From contig CM055102.1 in NCBI GenBank assembly GCA_029204225.1, forward strand, positions 41,360,470 to 41,424,469: DNA of 64,000 nucleotides. Reading direction: 5' to 3'. Below the pieces are notes generated by a model. The model was not told the origin of the DNA and made no database searches. It saw only the letters and a list, made by a program, of their open reading frames with translations. Both the position numbers and the translations under genes were made by a program. Source of the DNA: Diphasiastrum complanatum. Taxonomy: Eukaryota > Streptophyta > Lycopodiopsida > Lycopodiales > Lycopodiaceae. Below, piece after piece: positions 34,341 through 47,561 of the stretch (position 1 is its first letter; each line of letters opens with the position of its first letter).

Positions 34341-35720
34341 CCATTGAAATATTATTATGTCATTACCAATTAACAAAACCACATAAAAAATCATCAAATC
34401 ACTAAAATGTGACATTGACAAACAAAAAATTCAAACAACCTTCACTATATCACCTTTCACTTGGATAATACTAAGCATTCAACTTCTTTAGAGAAAGACA
34501 AAAGGCCACATGATGATTAGCAAATACCTTCAGAGGAATATCCTCTGGTTCTATCCCATCCATAAAATGACTTTTTTGTTGCCATAATCAAAATCTCCTC
34601 TTTAAACATTGTTTAGATCCAACACTTTGGAACAAACCTCTACTATAAACTTAATGTTGTGCCCGAAAATGGTTCACAGTATTGGTGCGCTAAGCACTAT
34701 GGTCCTACTATGCTTAGAACGATATCTCGAATTCTTGAACTACTCTCACTCTCTTTTGAGATCTCTGATTCTAAGAAATCATATAATCTGATACAATGGA
34801 GTTTGAATTCTAATTTACACCTCATGTATCATTTTTTGATAATCTCTGCTTATTCTAATTTATTGTATATATACAAGTTTACAAAGATCGTGGCTAACCA
34901 GAGGGTTTAGGCACGATGTAAAGTTTACAAGATAAGGCTAAATTGTTTAGTATAAACTATACAGTATGAAGACATGAAACTGGGTAGTTAGTGCATAACA
35001 ACATGTTCGAATGGTGACGTAGTCTGCTTCGGATTTGGCAGAGGAAGAGTTCCATTTTGAGTGGTACCATGCGATAGTTGAAAGTCTTGAATTTCGAAAG
35101 TGTCGAGTCTTGTGGAACCCATGTAATCAGATAATATATTTTTTGTTCATAGAAAGATATGAAATATACTAGAAAAAATGTTTGATCTTTTCATATCTAA
35201 ATATCATCTTTAGTCTTTCACGTCTTATGATTTTATATAAATAGCTATACCCTCATAAGATCTGACTTCCATCATAACTTTTGTAGTAAAAAAATCACTC
35301 ATTATGGGGAGTCATATGAAATGAAATACTGGTCAATCAACAATGACTTATAATCTAAACTTTTAGTGGAAGATTCCACAAATACATCCACTACAACATC
35401 ATTGGATGTATTTGCTTATGTAGAAGAAACAACGCTTGCATAGAAGAAGAACTATAGATGAATCAACTTGGGAGGCCTCTTAAAAATTCACGCAACTTTT
35501 TGCCATGTCCAAGTTTGTCATAAATTTAGCATTTCTTCATTTTTTATAAAAGGATTTAGATCATCTTCTAGCTTTCAAAATGGTATTGACTTCTTTGTAC
35601 AATAAATGACTTCTCACTGATAGCATAGCTCTTAGACAATAACCATCTTTTAATTTCTTTTGACAACACAGAGCTACAACCGCCATCAAGCTGATGGATA
35701 GTTGTAGCATTATTACTCAT
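34341..35720. other. AT-rich intergenic DNA
   Basis: No gene, RNA or clear repeat is seen. Short open frames near 34609-34910 are not supported by any domain. Confidence 0.4.
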
Positions 35721-36681
35721 TGTTGGATTATTCTCCTACTAATCGACTAGTCGAGTTTTAATCTTCATCCAGTTATTATCCAAACCTGCAGTTTTCTTCA
35801 TGTTTTTACACAGTCTGCATAACTACTCGGAAATGGTTAATCGGTGGTTATTGTCGCTTCGGCCACTTCAAAGACTTTCGCATTTTTCGTATTTTTCAGC
35901 TATCACATTTTTCGAGAAAATGTGAACTATGCAAAAAACAGTTCATTTCTGCAGAGTGACCATTAACGTTCCGTTTGGAATTAAAGCCACCGACTTGCAT
36001 TATCTGTTAGAAAGTACATCTCCAGGAAGTCCTAATTGGACGAATGCCAGCATATCACAACCAACTAAATGGCGACAACCTGATTTTTAGTATAAGTAGC
36101 TGCTCATACTTCTACATAATAATCGTTGTTATCATAACGGATTGAAGCATAGTTAGCATCTCTCAAGCTTTCAAGCTTGAACACTCTTGAGCATTCTAGC
36201 TTAGTTCTTTAGAGTTGATTTAGAGTTTGCTATTGCGCTTACTGCTTATTAGCGGAAGTGTTTAATTCATACAAAGTTAAAGTTACTCGGAGATAGCTTA
36301 GAGCACGAGGCTTTGATCCGCAATTCCTTTGGGCTCATTTCATTCTGATTTGTTTCTTTCACTGAATCAATATATCTTTTATTGCGTTCAGTATCTTATC
36401 AGTATGTATGCATCTTTGTAATTCTTTTGTAACTGATAAGCTCTTATTATTTGTCTGATAATTCAATGCTTCATGTTTGGCTATGTAATCACTTAGTTGC
36501 TAGCAATTTCAAAGTTAGTTGCTAAAGATTGAACGTGATTTCTATCACTACTTTTTGTTCAAAATTGATAGGCCTAGTCATGCACATGAAAGAAGGTTTA
36601 TTCCACCACGCTCGATGAAGTCGTTTACCTACTTCGACTTTGTCGAATTATTTTCTTTCATCTTATCACCTCTTTCCAACA
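35721..36681 (+). repeat. Solo LTR of Copia family 1
   Basis: Starts TGTTGGATTATTC and ends CTCTTTCCAACA, 961 bp, with no internal region on either side. The flanking 5-mers CTCAT (35716-35720) and CTCAC (36682-36686) differ by one base, fitting an old target duplication. It shares terminal and internal blocks with 382-1301. This is the expected product of recombination between the two LTRs of a full element. Confidence 0.85.
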
Positions 36682-39600
36682 CTCACTGCCATGATGAGAT
36701 TAGCCCATGAAGTTGCTACAAAACATAGGATGCTAATACACTTTTCGTCTTCAAAAATATAGTCCCAACTGAGACTAGCTAGCTAACCATGGTATTGAAC
36801 ACATTCAAATTTCCAGTGACAAGTCATTCTACATTTTGTCTGATACTAAGACCTTAGCTCATCCATTTGAAAACATTAACAACACCAAAAAAATTTTTTA
36901 TGATGAAACTCATCTTTTTGTCTAATATTAGTTAGTCTTTTTTTAGTCATAGTTGTAGGTTTTTTTTCTTGATAGATAGATTAATTTCTTTAATATCACT
37001 AAAATATATTTCATTTGAGTTTTCGAAGCTTCAAGTTCTGACAACTAAATTTCTCAATAACAACTCATGCATCACTTGTCATTTCTTCGTGCATGCACAA
37101 TTTACTACACCGTGCTTAAAAAATGATTGAACAAAACTCCAAACCTTGCTCTAATGCCAAATGAAAAAAAAAAAAGACATGGAAAGAACCAATGCTAAAC
37201 TAGACTCTAAATAGTGCAAATAGAAAAGATCAATTAATGAGTAAGAAAATATGCACAAAAGCAAAGATTTTTCTTGAAAATTTTCTTGAGAGAAAGATTC
37301 GTTCAATAAATTAATTTCTCAAAATATTGATGTTATGCACAGCTATGAATATCTTAAAGCATATCTTGTATATTGAGAATAATATTTGAAAATACGATTA
37401 GGTTTAGCAACATGTTGTCTGAATTCAATGTATCATTAAACTATGCTGCACATGCAATTGACAATATTATGTGCTCATTTGGTCAACAAGAACTTCTATC
37501 GATTAACAAGAGAACAAAAGATTCTAAATCCAGATCTATTATAGTAAATTCTCCGACTAATATTCACATATGCACGATGCACACTATGGTGCCAATTATG
37601 AAATTCTCATTTATCTACATCTTATTTTTTTGTTAAGGAGTTGGAAGATATGATTTTGAGAACATGGCTTTACATTATGATAAAAATTGATATGTAATCA
37701 CAAATATATGAGAACATTGTGAAAAGTTTAGATTCAAAGATGATCCAAAACATTAGATCTAACGCGAAAATGATTGCACTAATCAATTCATCTATGTTAG
37801 ACAACTCATTACTAGCTTGCTAGCTTAATCAATAACAATAATCAAAGCATGCTTAAATTTGATGCTAAGCCTCCTTTGTTTACAATCCATACAATAGCAA
37901 GGTCACATTTAATTCATCACCTCTATGCACATCAATCAAGCACACAACACAATTCCTACACAAATGTAGAAGAAAGCCAAAATGAAATGATAGTATTCCT
38001 CCAAAAACTTCTCCAAACCAAATATGGACAAATGATTTACTCCTCCAACATGGGACCTACTATTTACAGATCAAAGTGATGAATCTCTCTCCTCTCTCTA
38101 GGTGTCATATACCTATATTGGTTTCTTTTGGTAGTCTAAACTATCGAAAGTGACCAATATGACCAAATTACTTGATCTAAATGCGTTGTAAAGTGGTAGA
38201 AACTCATTGATGATAATAGGACGTAATGATAAATAAAGGTGATGCACCGCGTCCTTGGAATTTCACTGCAAACCCCGCACAAGTTAATAGAAAATCATTG
38301 AATTTCTTATGTAGGCACCCATAAGTTTCCAAGGCAAAAGGAATAAAGTCTCCTCCAAGAGTGCAATGTGAATAATACTGCTCTTTATCTAGAGCTGGCA
38401 GTTGAAGCACAACGAAGGAGCTGGTCCGACCGTGAAGGACTAGCAACAAGAACATCCCCAAGGGTGCGAATCGCCTTGCGCGAAAGAACACGGTCAACCT
38501 GACGACAAGATGACTGCGAATCAGACATAGGCAACAATCACAAATTTTTTTTAAAAGAGCCCATTAGTGGCTTGTCTGTACCAAAATTGTCAAATTTGCC
38601 CAAAGAGTTTTTTTTTTTTTTGGAAAGGGGGGGTAAAGAAAGTCTTTAGACAATGTTATATCATTCCCTTGTCGAAAGAGCTAGAACCTCTTGCTAGTGG
38701 GAAGGTTGGCAACATGGGAGATTAGTCAAATGGCTTAGTTCCAGACTATAATATTGAGACGAGAAATGTCAAAAGTCTTAGTTCAAGACTATGATATTGA
38801 GACGAGAAATGTCAAAAGTATAGAGGCAAGGCCTACACGTTAGAGATGCACTTGATGAAACATATGTAAATGAAATTGTTAATTTTGGAGATACATTATA
38901 AATATTTTTTTTTAATTGATCTACTTTTCATTGTTATTTATTTGGAATAATTGTCAATGTGTTATTTTTTCTTGCGATTAATTTTGTTGGTATTGAAAAA
39001 ATAATAAATTTTGCTTATTATGTTTATTGTTTTCTATTTTTAATGATTAGATTCATCAAAAATGTGTTGAGCATAAATTAAAAGCATCAATTCGAATTTT
39101 TGTTTATTCATGTAAAGCGATTCAAAAAATAGCACACAATATTTAAGTATTATTTTTGTAAATAATAGTAGCTCAATATTACTTTTTTAAAATAAGAGTT
39201 ATTTGAACAATTATATTTTATATATTATGTACAATTTCAAAAAATACTTTTTTTATAATATTCTATAATCTTAAAAATTAAAATAAAAGTTTAATATTAC
39301 AAATATCTAAAGTTCTAACTATGTAACTAGTATTTTAAATATAAATTTTTTAAAGGAGAACAACCAACAAAGTAACTTGGCATTAAGATTTCAAAAGTTA
39401 CCTTCCATCTCTTGAAAAAAAGCTGAAAGACTTACAACAAAAATTGAGAGGTTTCGACAATCTCCAAGTAAATTTTTTGCGAGTTTTACAAGTTTCTATG
39501 TCATGACAATCTCTAGCACATCTTTTTTTCTATGGAATTGTGTCCACTTTCTTTTATTTCTTTTTTGTCACACACAAAAATTGGCTTTTCATTTTCCAAT

Positions 39601-42273
39601 ATCACAAGAAACTTGGATGCCATAGCTTTGAGCCACTGTATCATGTGAATCATTCCCAACCATTCAACTTTCTCATGTAAAACAAATGTATCAAGTTGTG
39701 TAGCAATTCAAGTATAAAACCATCATTGTCATGAACAATATCTGCTTTTAAGATATTTGAATCATATTTTTGTAGATACATTATAGATTTGGTAGGTTTA
39801 AAATTTTCAATTATAAAATAGAAAAAGTTTTTTTAACACATTTGAAAACAAAATTTTGAGTAAAAAAACTATTTTAGAATATTTTTTGTAGCCTCCAAAC
39901 ATAGCACGCCGATGTGCTAAGTAAATCAACTAATTTTTTTTTTGCAGCCTTCAAAGATTTGGCTTCATCCAATTTCTAGATATGTTCCAAAAACTAGATG
40001 GCAACAGACGTCGGAGGTTAGATTCATGATGAATCAGAAAAGCATGCTAGTGTGCTAAATGAAACATGAAATTTTTTTTGCAACTTCCAAAGATAGCATG
40101 CTAACGTGCCAATCAAGATCACCCGAAAAAAAAAAAAAAAAACAAAACAAAAAAAATTCAGGCCGTTTCGCTTGGTATGCCAGGATGCTATCTTTGGACG
40201 CTACCAGAAAATAGAATTTAATTTTAAATTTTTCTTACTTTGTGAGATTTTTAACTATGTATCAAACCACAATTCTTAATAATAAACATTTAAGTAGCAC
40301 CAATGAAAAAGTAGCACATTGTGTGCTACCTTTTTGTTGAATCATGGCAAGAAAGAAACTCGCAAAACTAGCAAAATGCCAAGGTCGAAATTGAGCAACA
40401 CTTTTAGTAGAAACCTCACATGGAAGCAAAATTGTAAATAAATAAGTCAGTCATCGCATAAGAGTGTTTTGTACAAAAATGTGCCAAAAAGATGCATTGT
40501 TTTGCAAGTAAGTAGATTGCGCCACGTAGCACAATACAATAGTTACAAAGTGATGGTTGAATCAACTTTGCCCACGTATTACCTCGAAACTATTTTCCTC
40601 ACCCTAAGCTCTTTAGTTCTAAACCTCTAATGTTGACTTCATCGTGGAGAGGGCATTGGGCTCCACAGTAGGTAGAATAATTTCATCTCCGTGCTAGGGG
40701 GCCATCGAGCTATAAGATATTAAAAGAATGACAAAATTGACAGTAAGTCCTTTCAAAAGTACTATTCCCTCAAAAGCTTAGTCAAACATTGTATTTATGA
40801 GTATAGATATGTAGCAGTCTTCTAACATCCCTTTCCATGCCAATAATCATGTTATCAAAATGTGGTAGAGAATCACTTTGATGGAAGGAGTTGTGAAAGT
40901 CTTTTCCAGTCTTGATAATTTCAAGTGAACTTGAAATTCAAACACACTTTTCTCATTGGATCGATCTTGTACTACACTCTACTATACCCATCCATGAATC
41001 TTCCAATGTCTTCTTGCTTCTAATATGGTTCAAATTTTTACAATAAGACTCGGGGGAGCAAAAGAAATCAAACAACAATACGTACGGGTGTTATTAACAC
41101 CTTTGGGATCAAATTATTGATTTTGTATCTCTTATGTCTAAAACAATACCCAACATAACAACAACAACAACGTGCATTATTGAACTATTATTGAGCCAAC
41201 TTACTTTGATAAAGCTTGATAGAAAGAAGACGATGGTACATTTGAACGTGCATATGATGAAAATTTAATAAAACAAAAACAAATGACATGTTTTCAAGCA
41301 ATGAACCTAGCAAGAAAAAGACATTGTATCTCTAAAAAATTGGGCACCCATAATTACATATTTGGAAATGGGAGCACCTCCTAGGAGGGTGCAATCTCTA
41401 TTTAATCTCAAAACTACTCCGCAAGAGGGCGTCGAGGAAGATGCACAATTCCATCTTGCTTTTTGGACTAGTCGGTGAGGGTGCTCTAGAGGAAGCAAGG
41501 GTGTGGCTCCCATCCTTTCTCAAGTGGAGAAAGCCTGGATTGCTAGGTTGATGACAACCTTCACCCTTTCATGACTATACTATGACATCAAGTAACTGCC
41601 AGGTAGCGATGTCGGTATTCTAAGATGGGACCTATTGCATGTATGTCAGATTTTCAAATTACTTGATTGACAGATTTGATGAGTATTACATGTGTGCATC
41701 TGCGTTGTTGTCTGATCATATGATACTTGAGGGTGTTACATGCAACAATGCATGTGCCATTATGGACATACATGTGATTTTAATAGCTTGTTTTACATCT
41801 TATATGCATCTATGGTTGGGTGGAGAGCAATCATCATACTTTCATTTGCACAAGAAAAATATGCATAAATATTAGTAGGATTGTTACAATCTCCATCTAA
41901 AAACACCATACAATCAAAAAATCACTGGTGTGCAAGTTCTGTTTTACAGTGTTGCTAGGCATCTCCTACAAAGATACCTAAGACATTAGGATTATCAATT
42001 GTGAAACGACCAAGATAGATCCTGCTTATATTGTTCTGGAGGCCCTTAAGGAAACCTTTCAAAATGCTACCAAATCCGTTTATTTACGCCTGGGCACACC
42101 CAACGATGCAGTCTGGGAGTCTCAACAAGATTCTAAAACGTCCATGACCAATAAATGGGTCCCTAAACAATCGATAGGACCACCTGCCCTAGTGTAACAC
42201 TACTGCTTGTCATGACACATGGCATTAGTATTAACATGGGGGCCAAGGGTCAAGGAGCTGTCCATAACCCGCC

Positions 42274-42276
<3 letters not shown>
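36682..42276. other. AT-rich intergenic DNA with decayed repeats
   Basis: No intact gene. At 38731-38820 a block of about 49 bp (GACTATnATATTGAGACGAG..., GTCAAAAGT) occurs twice in tandem. Between about 39890 and 40200 a motif of the type TAGCAnGCnnAnGTGC(T/C)A recurs three times next to T-runs and a CTTCCAAAGA block, a decayed tandem repeat of roughly 150 bp. The right part, from 41.3 to 42.3 kb, has no assignable content. Confidence 0.4.
38204..38497 (-). pseudogene. Possible non-LTR retroelement C-terminal fragment
   Basis: A 97-codon minus-strand frame contains DFIPFALETYGCLHKKFNDFL and a following Cys. This resembles the DFLPLAxExFGCLH..DxFLxxCA pattern I associate with C-terminal regions of plant retroelement proteins. 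It is a single short match from memory with no RT nearby, so the assignment is weak. Confidence 0.25.

Positions 42277-42327
<51 letters not shown>
42277..42327. repeat. (GA)n microsatellite
   Basis: About 51 bp of uninterrupted GA, 220 bp beyond the 3' end of the PPR coding region. Confidence 0.95.
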
Positions 42328-42329
<2 letters not shown>

Positions 42330-42546
42330 GTTACAGTGGCATTATGTAAAAAGAACTTAGTCTTGGGGCATAAGTCCAAATCTTATGCTGCTACAGCAAA
42401 GGATAGGATTCTTTTTTCATCATCAGTCGCTCATTACTTGGATATGTATACAGTAACATCTCTGCCAGCAGTCTGAATGATGAATTGGTAACAGCTTGAC
42501 ATCCACTTATGCCCAAACCCCTGACAATGTCACTACGTTCATGGAA

Positions 42547-45543
42547 CTACTTATTCACATCAATCCCGGTAGATCCCCACATTTGCTGCAAATCTTCTGA
42601 ATTGCTGAACTTGCCAACTGTAGCATAAATGTTGGATAACAATACATAGGCTGCTGAGTTTGTTGGGTCCAGATTCAAGACATGCTTTGCAGCCCATTCT
42701 CCAACTTGCAGATTATTATACTTTCTGCAAGCACTCAGAAAGGCAGTCCATACAAAAGTATCTGTAGAACATGGCATTTTGTTTATCATGTCTTTTGCCT
42801 CATCCAGGTAACCAGAGCGACCAAGAAGGTCCACCAAGCAGCTGTGGTGTTCAACTGTTGCAACGCCATCATAGATCGGACTCATAGACTCAAGATAGTA
42901 AAGTGCTTCATCTATCATGCCAGCGTGGCTGAATGCTGAAAGAAGGCCAACAAATGTGGCATCATCCATCTCTAGGTTTGTGTGAGACATTCTTTCAAAA
43001 ATTTCAAAAGCACCCTTGCCAAGTCCGTGCACAGCATAACCTCCAATCATGGAATTATATAAAGCCATGTCATGAATAAGACTGTTGTTGAACACTCTGT
43101 AAGCATCCTCAATGTTTCCACATCTGGCATACATATCCACCAGACAGCTCGTAACAATTACTTCTGACTCAAACCCTCTTTTAATAACCTGTGCATGAAT
43201 ATGCCTGCCCTCTTTCAACGCTGCAATGTCAGTACATGCTTTCAAAACTCCCACATAAGTGACAATGTTAGGTTCCATACCGTCTTGCAGCATCAGTTGG
43301 AATAACTCCAAAGCTTTCACTCCCTGTCCACAATTTGCAAACCCCAGAATCATGGAACTCCAAGAAACTAAATTATGTGTAGGCATATTAGCAAACACTC
43401 TACAAGCATCCTCTATGCTTCCACATTTAGCATACATGTCAATGAGGCAATTTCCCACACAGATATCTGAATCCAGCCCACTTCGAACAGCTTGGGTGTG
43501 AACATGACGACCATCTTCAAGTGCTCTCACGCTGGCACATGCATTCAAGATATTCACAAAAGTAACTTTGTCCATTTCAATTCCTTCTAGCAGCATCTGT
43601 CGAAACAACTGTAAAGCTTTCAGCCCTTGGCCACAACTGACATAACCCACAACCATGGCACTCCAAGATACTGAATTGGGTGATGGCATCACACTAAACA
43701 CTTGACATGCATCTTCTATGCTCCCAGATTTAGCATATAAGTTAATAAGACAACTTGCTACTAGCACATTTGTGTCTTGACTTTTTAGAACAGCTTGTCC
43801 ATGAACGTGGCGACCCTCCTCAAGTGCCACTATGCTAGAGCATGCTTTAAGGGTGCCTACAAAGGAAGCACTGTTTGGCTCAACTTTTTCTCGTTGCATT
43901 TGTTGGAACAGCACCAAACCCTTCTTGCCCATCCCACAATTGGCATAGCCCAAAATCATGGCACTCCACGATATCACATCGGGTGTCTGAATAACGTTGA
44001 ATACTGAGCAAGCATCCTCTATGCTCCCACATTTGGCATACATGTCCATTAAGCAATTGGCAATGGAGACATTCGAATCCAACCCTCTTCGAATAACTTC
44101 TGCATGTACAAATCTTCCCTCTTCCAATGCATCTATGCTTGTGCATGCCTTTAGTACACCCAAAATGGTAACATGGTTTGGCACAACATTTTCTTGCTTC
44201 ATTTGTTTATAAAGTTCTAAAGCCTTTTCCCCTTTGTCACAAATAGCATATGCCGAAATCATGGAGCTCCAAACTACAACATCACAAGTAAACATGCCAT
44301 TGAACACTCTGTTGACGTCTTCTATGCTGCGACATTTTGCATACATGTCAATCAAGCAACTGCTGACAAAAACATCAGACTGGCATTTCTGTTGAATAAT
44401 CTGTCCATGAACATACCTGCCCTCCTCGAGTGCCATTAATCTAGCACAGGCTTTGAGTACTGGAACAAAAATGTACTTGTCTGGATTCACTCCTTCATTT
44501 TGCATATCTTGAAATAATTTGAGTGCTTTCATGTCTTGCCCATCTTTTACTTGTCTAGTAAGCTCTGTAGTCCAGTAAAAAACACTTCTTTGTGTTTTAC
44601 CAGGTGCCATAGCAGACAGTTCTGCTTTCACCCATTCTGGCGAAAACCACCCATCAATCCAAAGGGCCTCCTGAGTCTTCTTATGCTTGAAATCAGGGTA
44701 CCTAGCATTTGCCTAGTAGATAAAAAATTTTGCTTTTTAAAGACCTGCACTATACGTACTTCACATGCAGGCATAAGCTTCAAAACAGGTAGATCTTCTA
44801 CTCCCTGAGACTTTACCTTGTCTGACCTGTGATCCCACCACTGAGAAGGATCAGAGAAGAACTGGCGCCAAAGTTGCTCTGTATGCATTTGGCGACCTGC
44901 CATAAACCACAGCTACTTGCATTATGGCAGCTCAAAATAGCCTTAAAACTCCTGGATGATATTAACAAATGAGACTTAATCCTGCAAACACCTCAGTAGT
45001 TGCAATACATACTTCCGCTAAGCTCTTACTCCATAAAAAATGTCATCAGTAATGAGTTCATCTATCAGAAGCAAAAGCTTTCCCACAGAACAAGCTCCTG
45101 ATAGGGTTCAAAAGAAGTCTAACCTCAGAAACATTAGCAGTATACAAAATCAACTACGTAAAGCAGAAGACATTAACTGAAAGGACACTATATAATTCAG
45201 TAACATTAAAGTCCTTTGAGGAAAAAAAAAGGGTCGTCATTCCTACGGACAATTCTTTCTTCTGAAATGCAGCTAGAGAAAGGATAACTGTACAGTCAGT
45301 AAGAGAAAGGATAAATGCATCTCTCGTACAAACTAAAGAAGGATTGAAACAACGCTTACTCGTAAAAGATTGCGCCCTCGAACACTTCACTTGAAAATGA
45401 GAAGGACGAAAACATTCATAATTAACCTCACTTGAGCTGAACCTCAGCTTCCCAATTGCTATCCTCGCCTTTGAGCTTCCTTTACATCCTCCACTTTGAC
45501 AACTAGGTGATGTCACCACAGAATGTAGCAATGTTTCTTCCAT
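42547..45543 (-). CDS. PDF-motif PPR protein, three exons
   Basis: Predicted organellar RNA-binding protein. Exons: 45360-45543 (start ATG 45543), 44817-44896, 42547-44712; borders are GT/AG and phases agree, giving about 809 residues. Exon 1 (61 codons) is Ser/Lys/Arg-rich, like a transit peptide. Exon 2 reads LWRQFFSDPSQWWDHRSDK and exon 3 opens ANARYPDFKHKKTQEALW; together (residues 70 to about 106) they form the PDF motif known from OSB organellar ssDNA-binding proteins. From about residue 133 follow PPR motifs in PLS order, five near-identical triplets of about 101 residues with ALEEGRxVHxQ and CLIDMYAKCGSIEDAC blocks. The tail (AAYVLLSNIYATVGKF) is an E-type motif. It stops there with no E2/E+ or DYW deaminase. 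It could act in splicing, stability or editing with a partner; the target is unknown. If only exon 3 is counted, the open frame is 694 codons. Confidence 0.85.
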
Positions 45544-45811
45544 TTTTCCGACCCTTCGCCAAAAAGGATTTTGCCGAGGGTTTATGAGAACATAAGTCGA
45601 GAATCATAAGAAGATTCTAGTGAAAAAAACGGCTTCTCCTGCATGTGGATTGTAAGATCATGCAGCAGGAGAAGATGTAGAGATTGACAGAAGTAAATCA
45701 ATAGTTGCAGCTGCTTCAGAAAATTGGCATTGTAATGAATTAAGGCAAGCGCTGGCGCTTCCGAGAGTCACAAAGCAATGGATCGTAGGTTGAAAGATCC
45801 CACAGAAGAGA

Positions 45812-46483
45812 ATCATTGTTTATTTATATCGCGTATTTTTATTGCATTACAATGTTCATAGGTGCTTTCAATTTTTCGACGGGCACAGTTTGCAAGACTG
45901 GCTGCAAAGCTTCCTGCATTACCTATTAGTGAATTAATTTACATCACGCAGTTGGTTTTGAGTAATTAGCTCACCATTTTAAGTTTTACTAAGCTTTTGA
46001 TTAGCTTGATTTATTTTTGACGTTCTGCGGTACTATTTTATATACTTTAATCTTTCTGTATGGTCATGGGTTTTTCCATCATTTCTTAATAGTAAAAGCA
46101 GGGATATTATTACAAAAAACAAGATCTATCTCGCACAAAAGCATATTATTTATAATCTAGAACGAGTCAAGTACAAAAGCATTGTTAAAACAAATAATTA
46201 TCCCTGGGAAAACCCATGACCATACAGAAAGATTAGAGAAATAATACCGCAGAACGGCAAAAATAAATCAAGTTAATCAATAGCTAAATAAAACTTAAAA
46301 TAGTGAGCTAATTACTCAAAACCAGCTGCCTCATGTAAATCACTAACTAAAATTGATCCACTAATATGTAATGCATGAAGCTTTGAAGCAGCCGCTCAAA
46401 AATTGAGCCCATCGAAGTGTTGAAAGCGTCTCTGAACATTGTAATGCAATAAAAATACACTGACAGTAGAAAGAAACAATGAT
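45812..46483. repeat. Imperfect inverted repeat upstream of PPR gene
   Basis: The left arm, about 45812-46077, pairs with the right arm, about 46205-46483, around a spacer of about 127 bp. Matching blocks include TATTTTTATTGCATTACAATGTTCA (left 45834, right complement 46435-46458), GGTTTTGAGTAATTAGCTCAC against its complement, and TCTTTCTGTATGGTCATGGG against its complement. The outermost ATCATTGTTT is also shared. Arms are roughly 85-90 percent alike. It is either a MITE-like/foldback insertion or a hairpin-RNA locus, lying 269 bp upstream of the PPR start codon. Confidence 0.75.
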
Positions 46484-46917
46484 GGATATATCAAATTCTT
46501 GATCTTTCCTCAAATAGTACTTGCATAGTCTATTTTTGGCAAGCTCTAGACTTGTGCAAGTTCCCAGGTAGGTGTGTGAATTCTCTCCAAAAGAGTATAC
46601 TAATGAGCCTGAGTAGCACCACTCACTGAGAAAACCTGAATTCTAGTATCACCCTCGGTTGCGCAACGAAACTGTTTCACCAGGATAAGTCGATCTATCA
46701 TCAGATGCACTACACACAGCCATGTACAAATCCACTTTCCACATCCTATCATGAGAAAATCTAGTTGAAAATAGCCTTAGGCACTCTAGTAGGGAAGCGC
46801 CTTAGACGTGACCTGATAGAAAGCCATAGATTCCTCGTGATAAGATCATCATCTTGTGAATACCTTCCACATTCATCATCTAACCACTGTGTGTAGAATC
46901 ATCTATCTTAGACCACA
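46484..46917. other. Intergenic
   Basis: No gene is seen. It may hold the leader of the gag remnant that follows. Confidence 0.4.
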
Positions 46918-47561
46918 ATGTCAGAGGAGACAAACAATCTGCCTCCACCACGAGTAGATAAGAGGATTCCGAGAATCAATGCCCAAAGTACGATGGATAA
47001 TTGGACCCAGTCAGGTTCCTTCAAGATTTTGATAACGCTTATAAGTTCTATGGAGACAACTATAAAGCTAAAAAGTTCAGGTATTCTCAATGGCGATGTG
47101 AAAGAGTGGTATTTGTGTCTTGAGAGTACGAATATTGAGTCATGGGAAACCATAGAAAAATATCTCATCAAGTGATTCAAACCATCTAAGCTGACCCAAA
47201 GCCCATTTAGCCAAATGACTCAGATCAAAATGAAGGGCAAGGAGTCGATACGCACCTATTCTGAGCGTTTTAAACGTCTCAAAGTAGAGTGTGTTGACGA
47301 TACAATCACCAAAAAATGGCCATTAAATTATTCCTAGTCGGGTTACACAAGAAGAGAATTGAAACCCGCAGACTCTTACCAGAGTCTTATTATCCAAGGT
47401 CGATCGCTCCCCATCCAAAACAACAGTCTATTGTAGAGAGTCAACATATTGCTACATCGTCTATCACACAAGTTGATTCCGACTACATAGACCCAACGAT
47501 GTATTATCTAGAAGATACCATTGTGCCTGCTCATCAAGTTGATCCATTTCCACCTTACTAA
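46918..47561 (+). pseudogene. Retrotransposon gag remnant
   Basis: The frame 46918-47175 gives GDVKEWYLCLESTNIESWETIEKYL. After one stop the same frame continues with KGKESIRTYSERFKRLKVE (about 47235-47290). This is the Retrotrans_gag pattern (A..W...L....I.SW..L...F.....K......QxKx..ESxxxYxxRFxxL) of Ty3/gypsy-type elements. The last part (47316-47561) is in another frame and carries no motif. No LTR or pol was found next to it. Confidence 0.65.

Noticed and set aside
38580-38630. T-run then G-run as a possible terminator or G-quadruplex
   Set aside because: Simple homopolymer stretches without a stem or four G-tracts of adequate length.
43259-44212. Plus-strand frames opposite the PPR gene
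   Set aside because: They are shadows of the repetitive PPR codons on the other strand.
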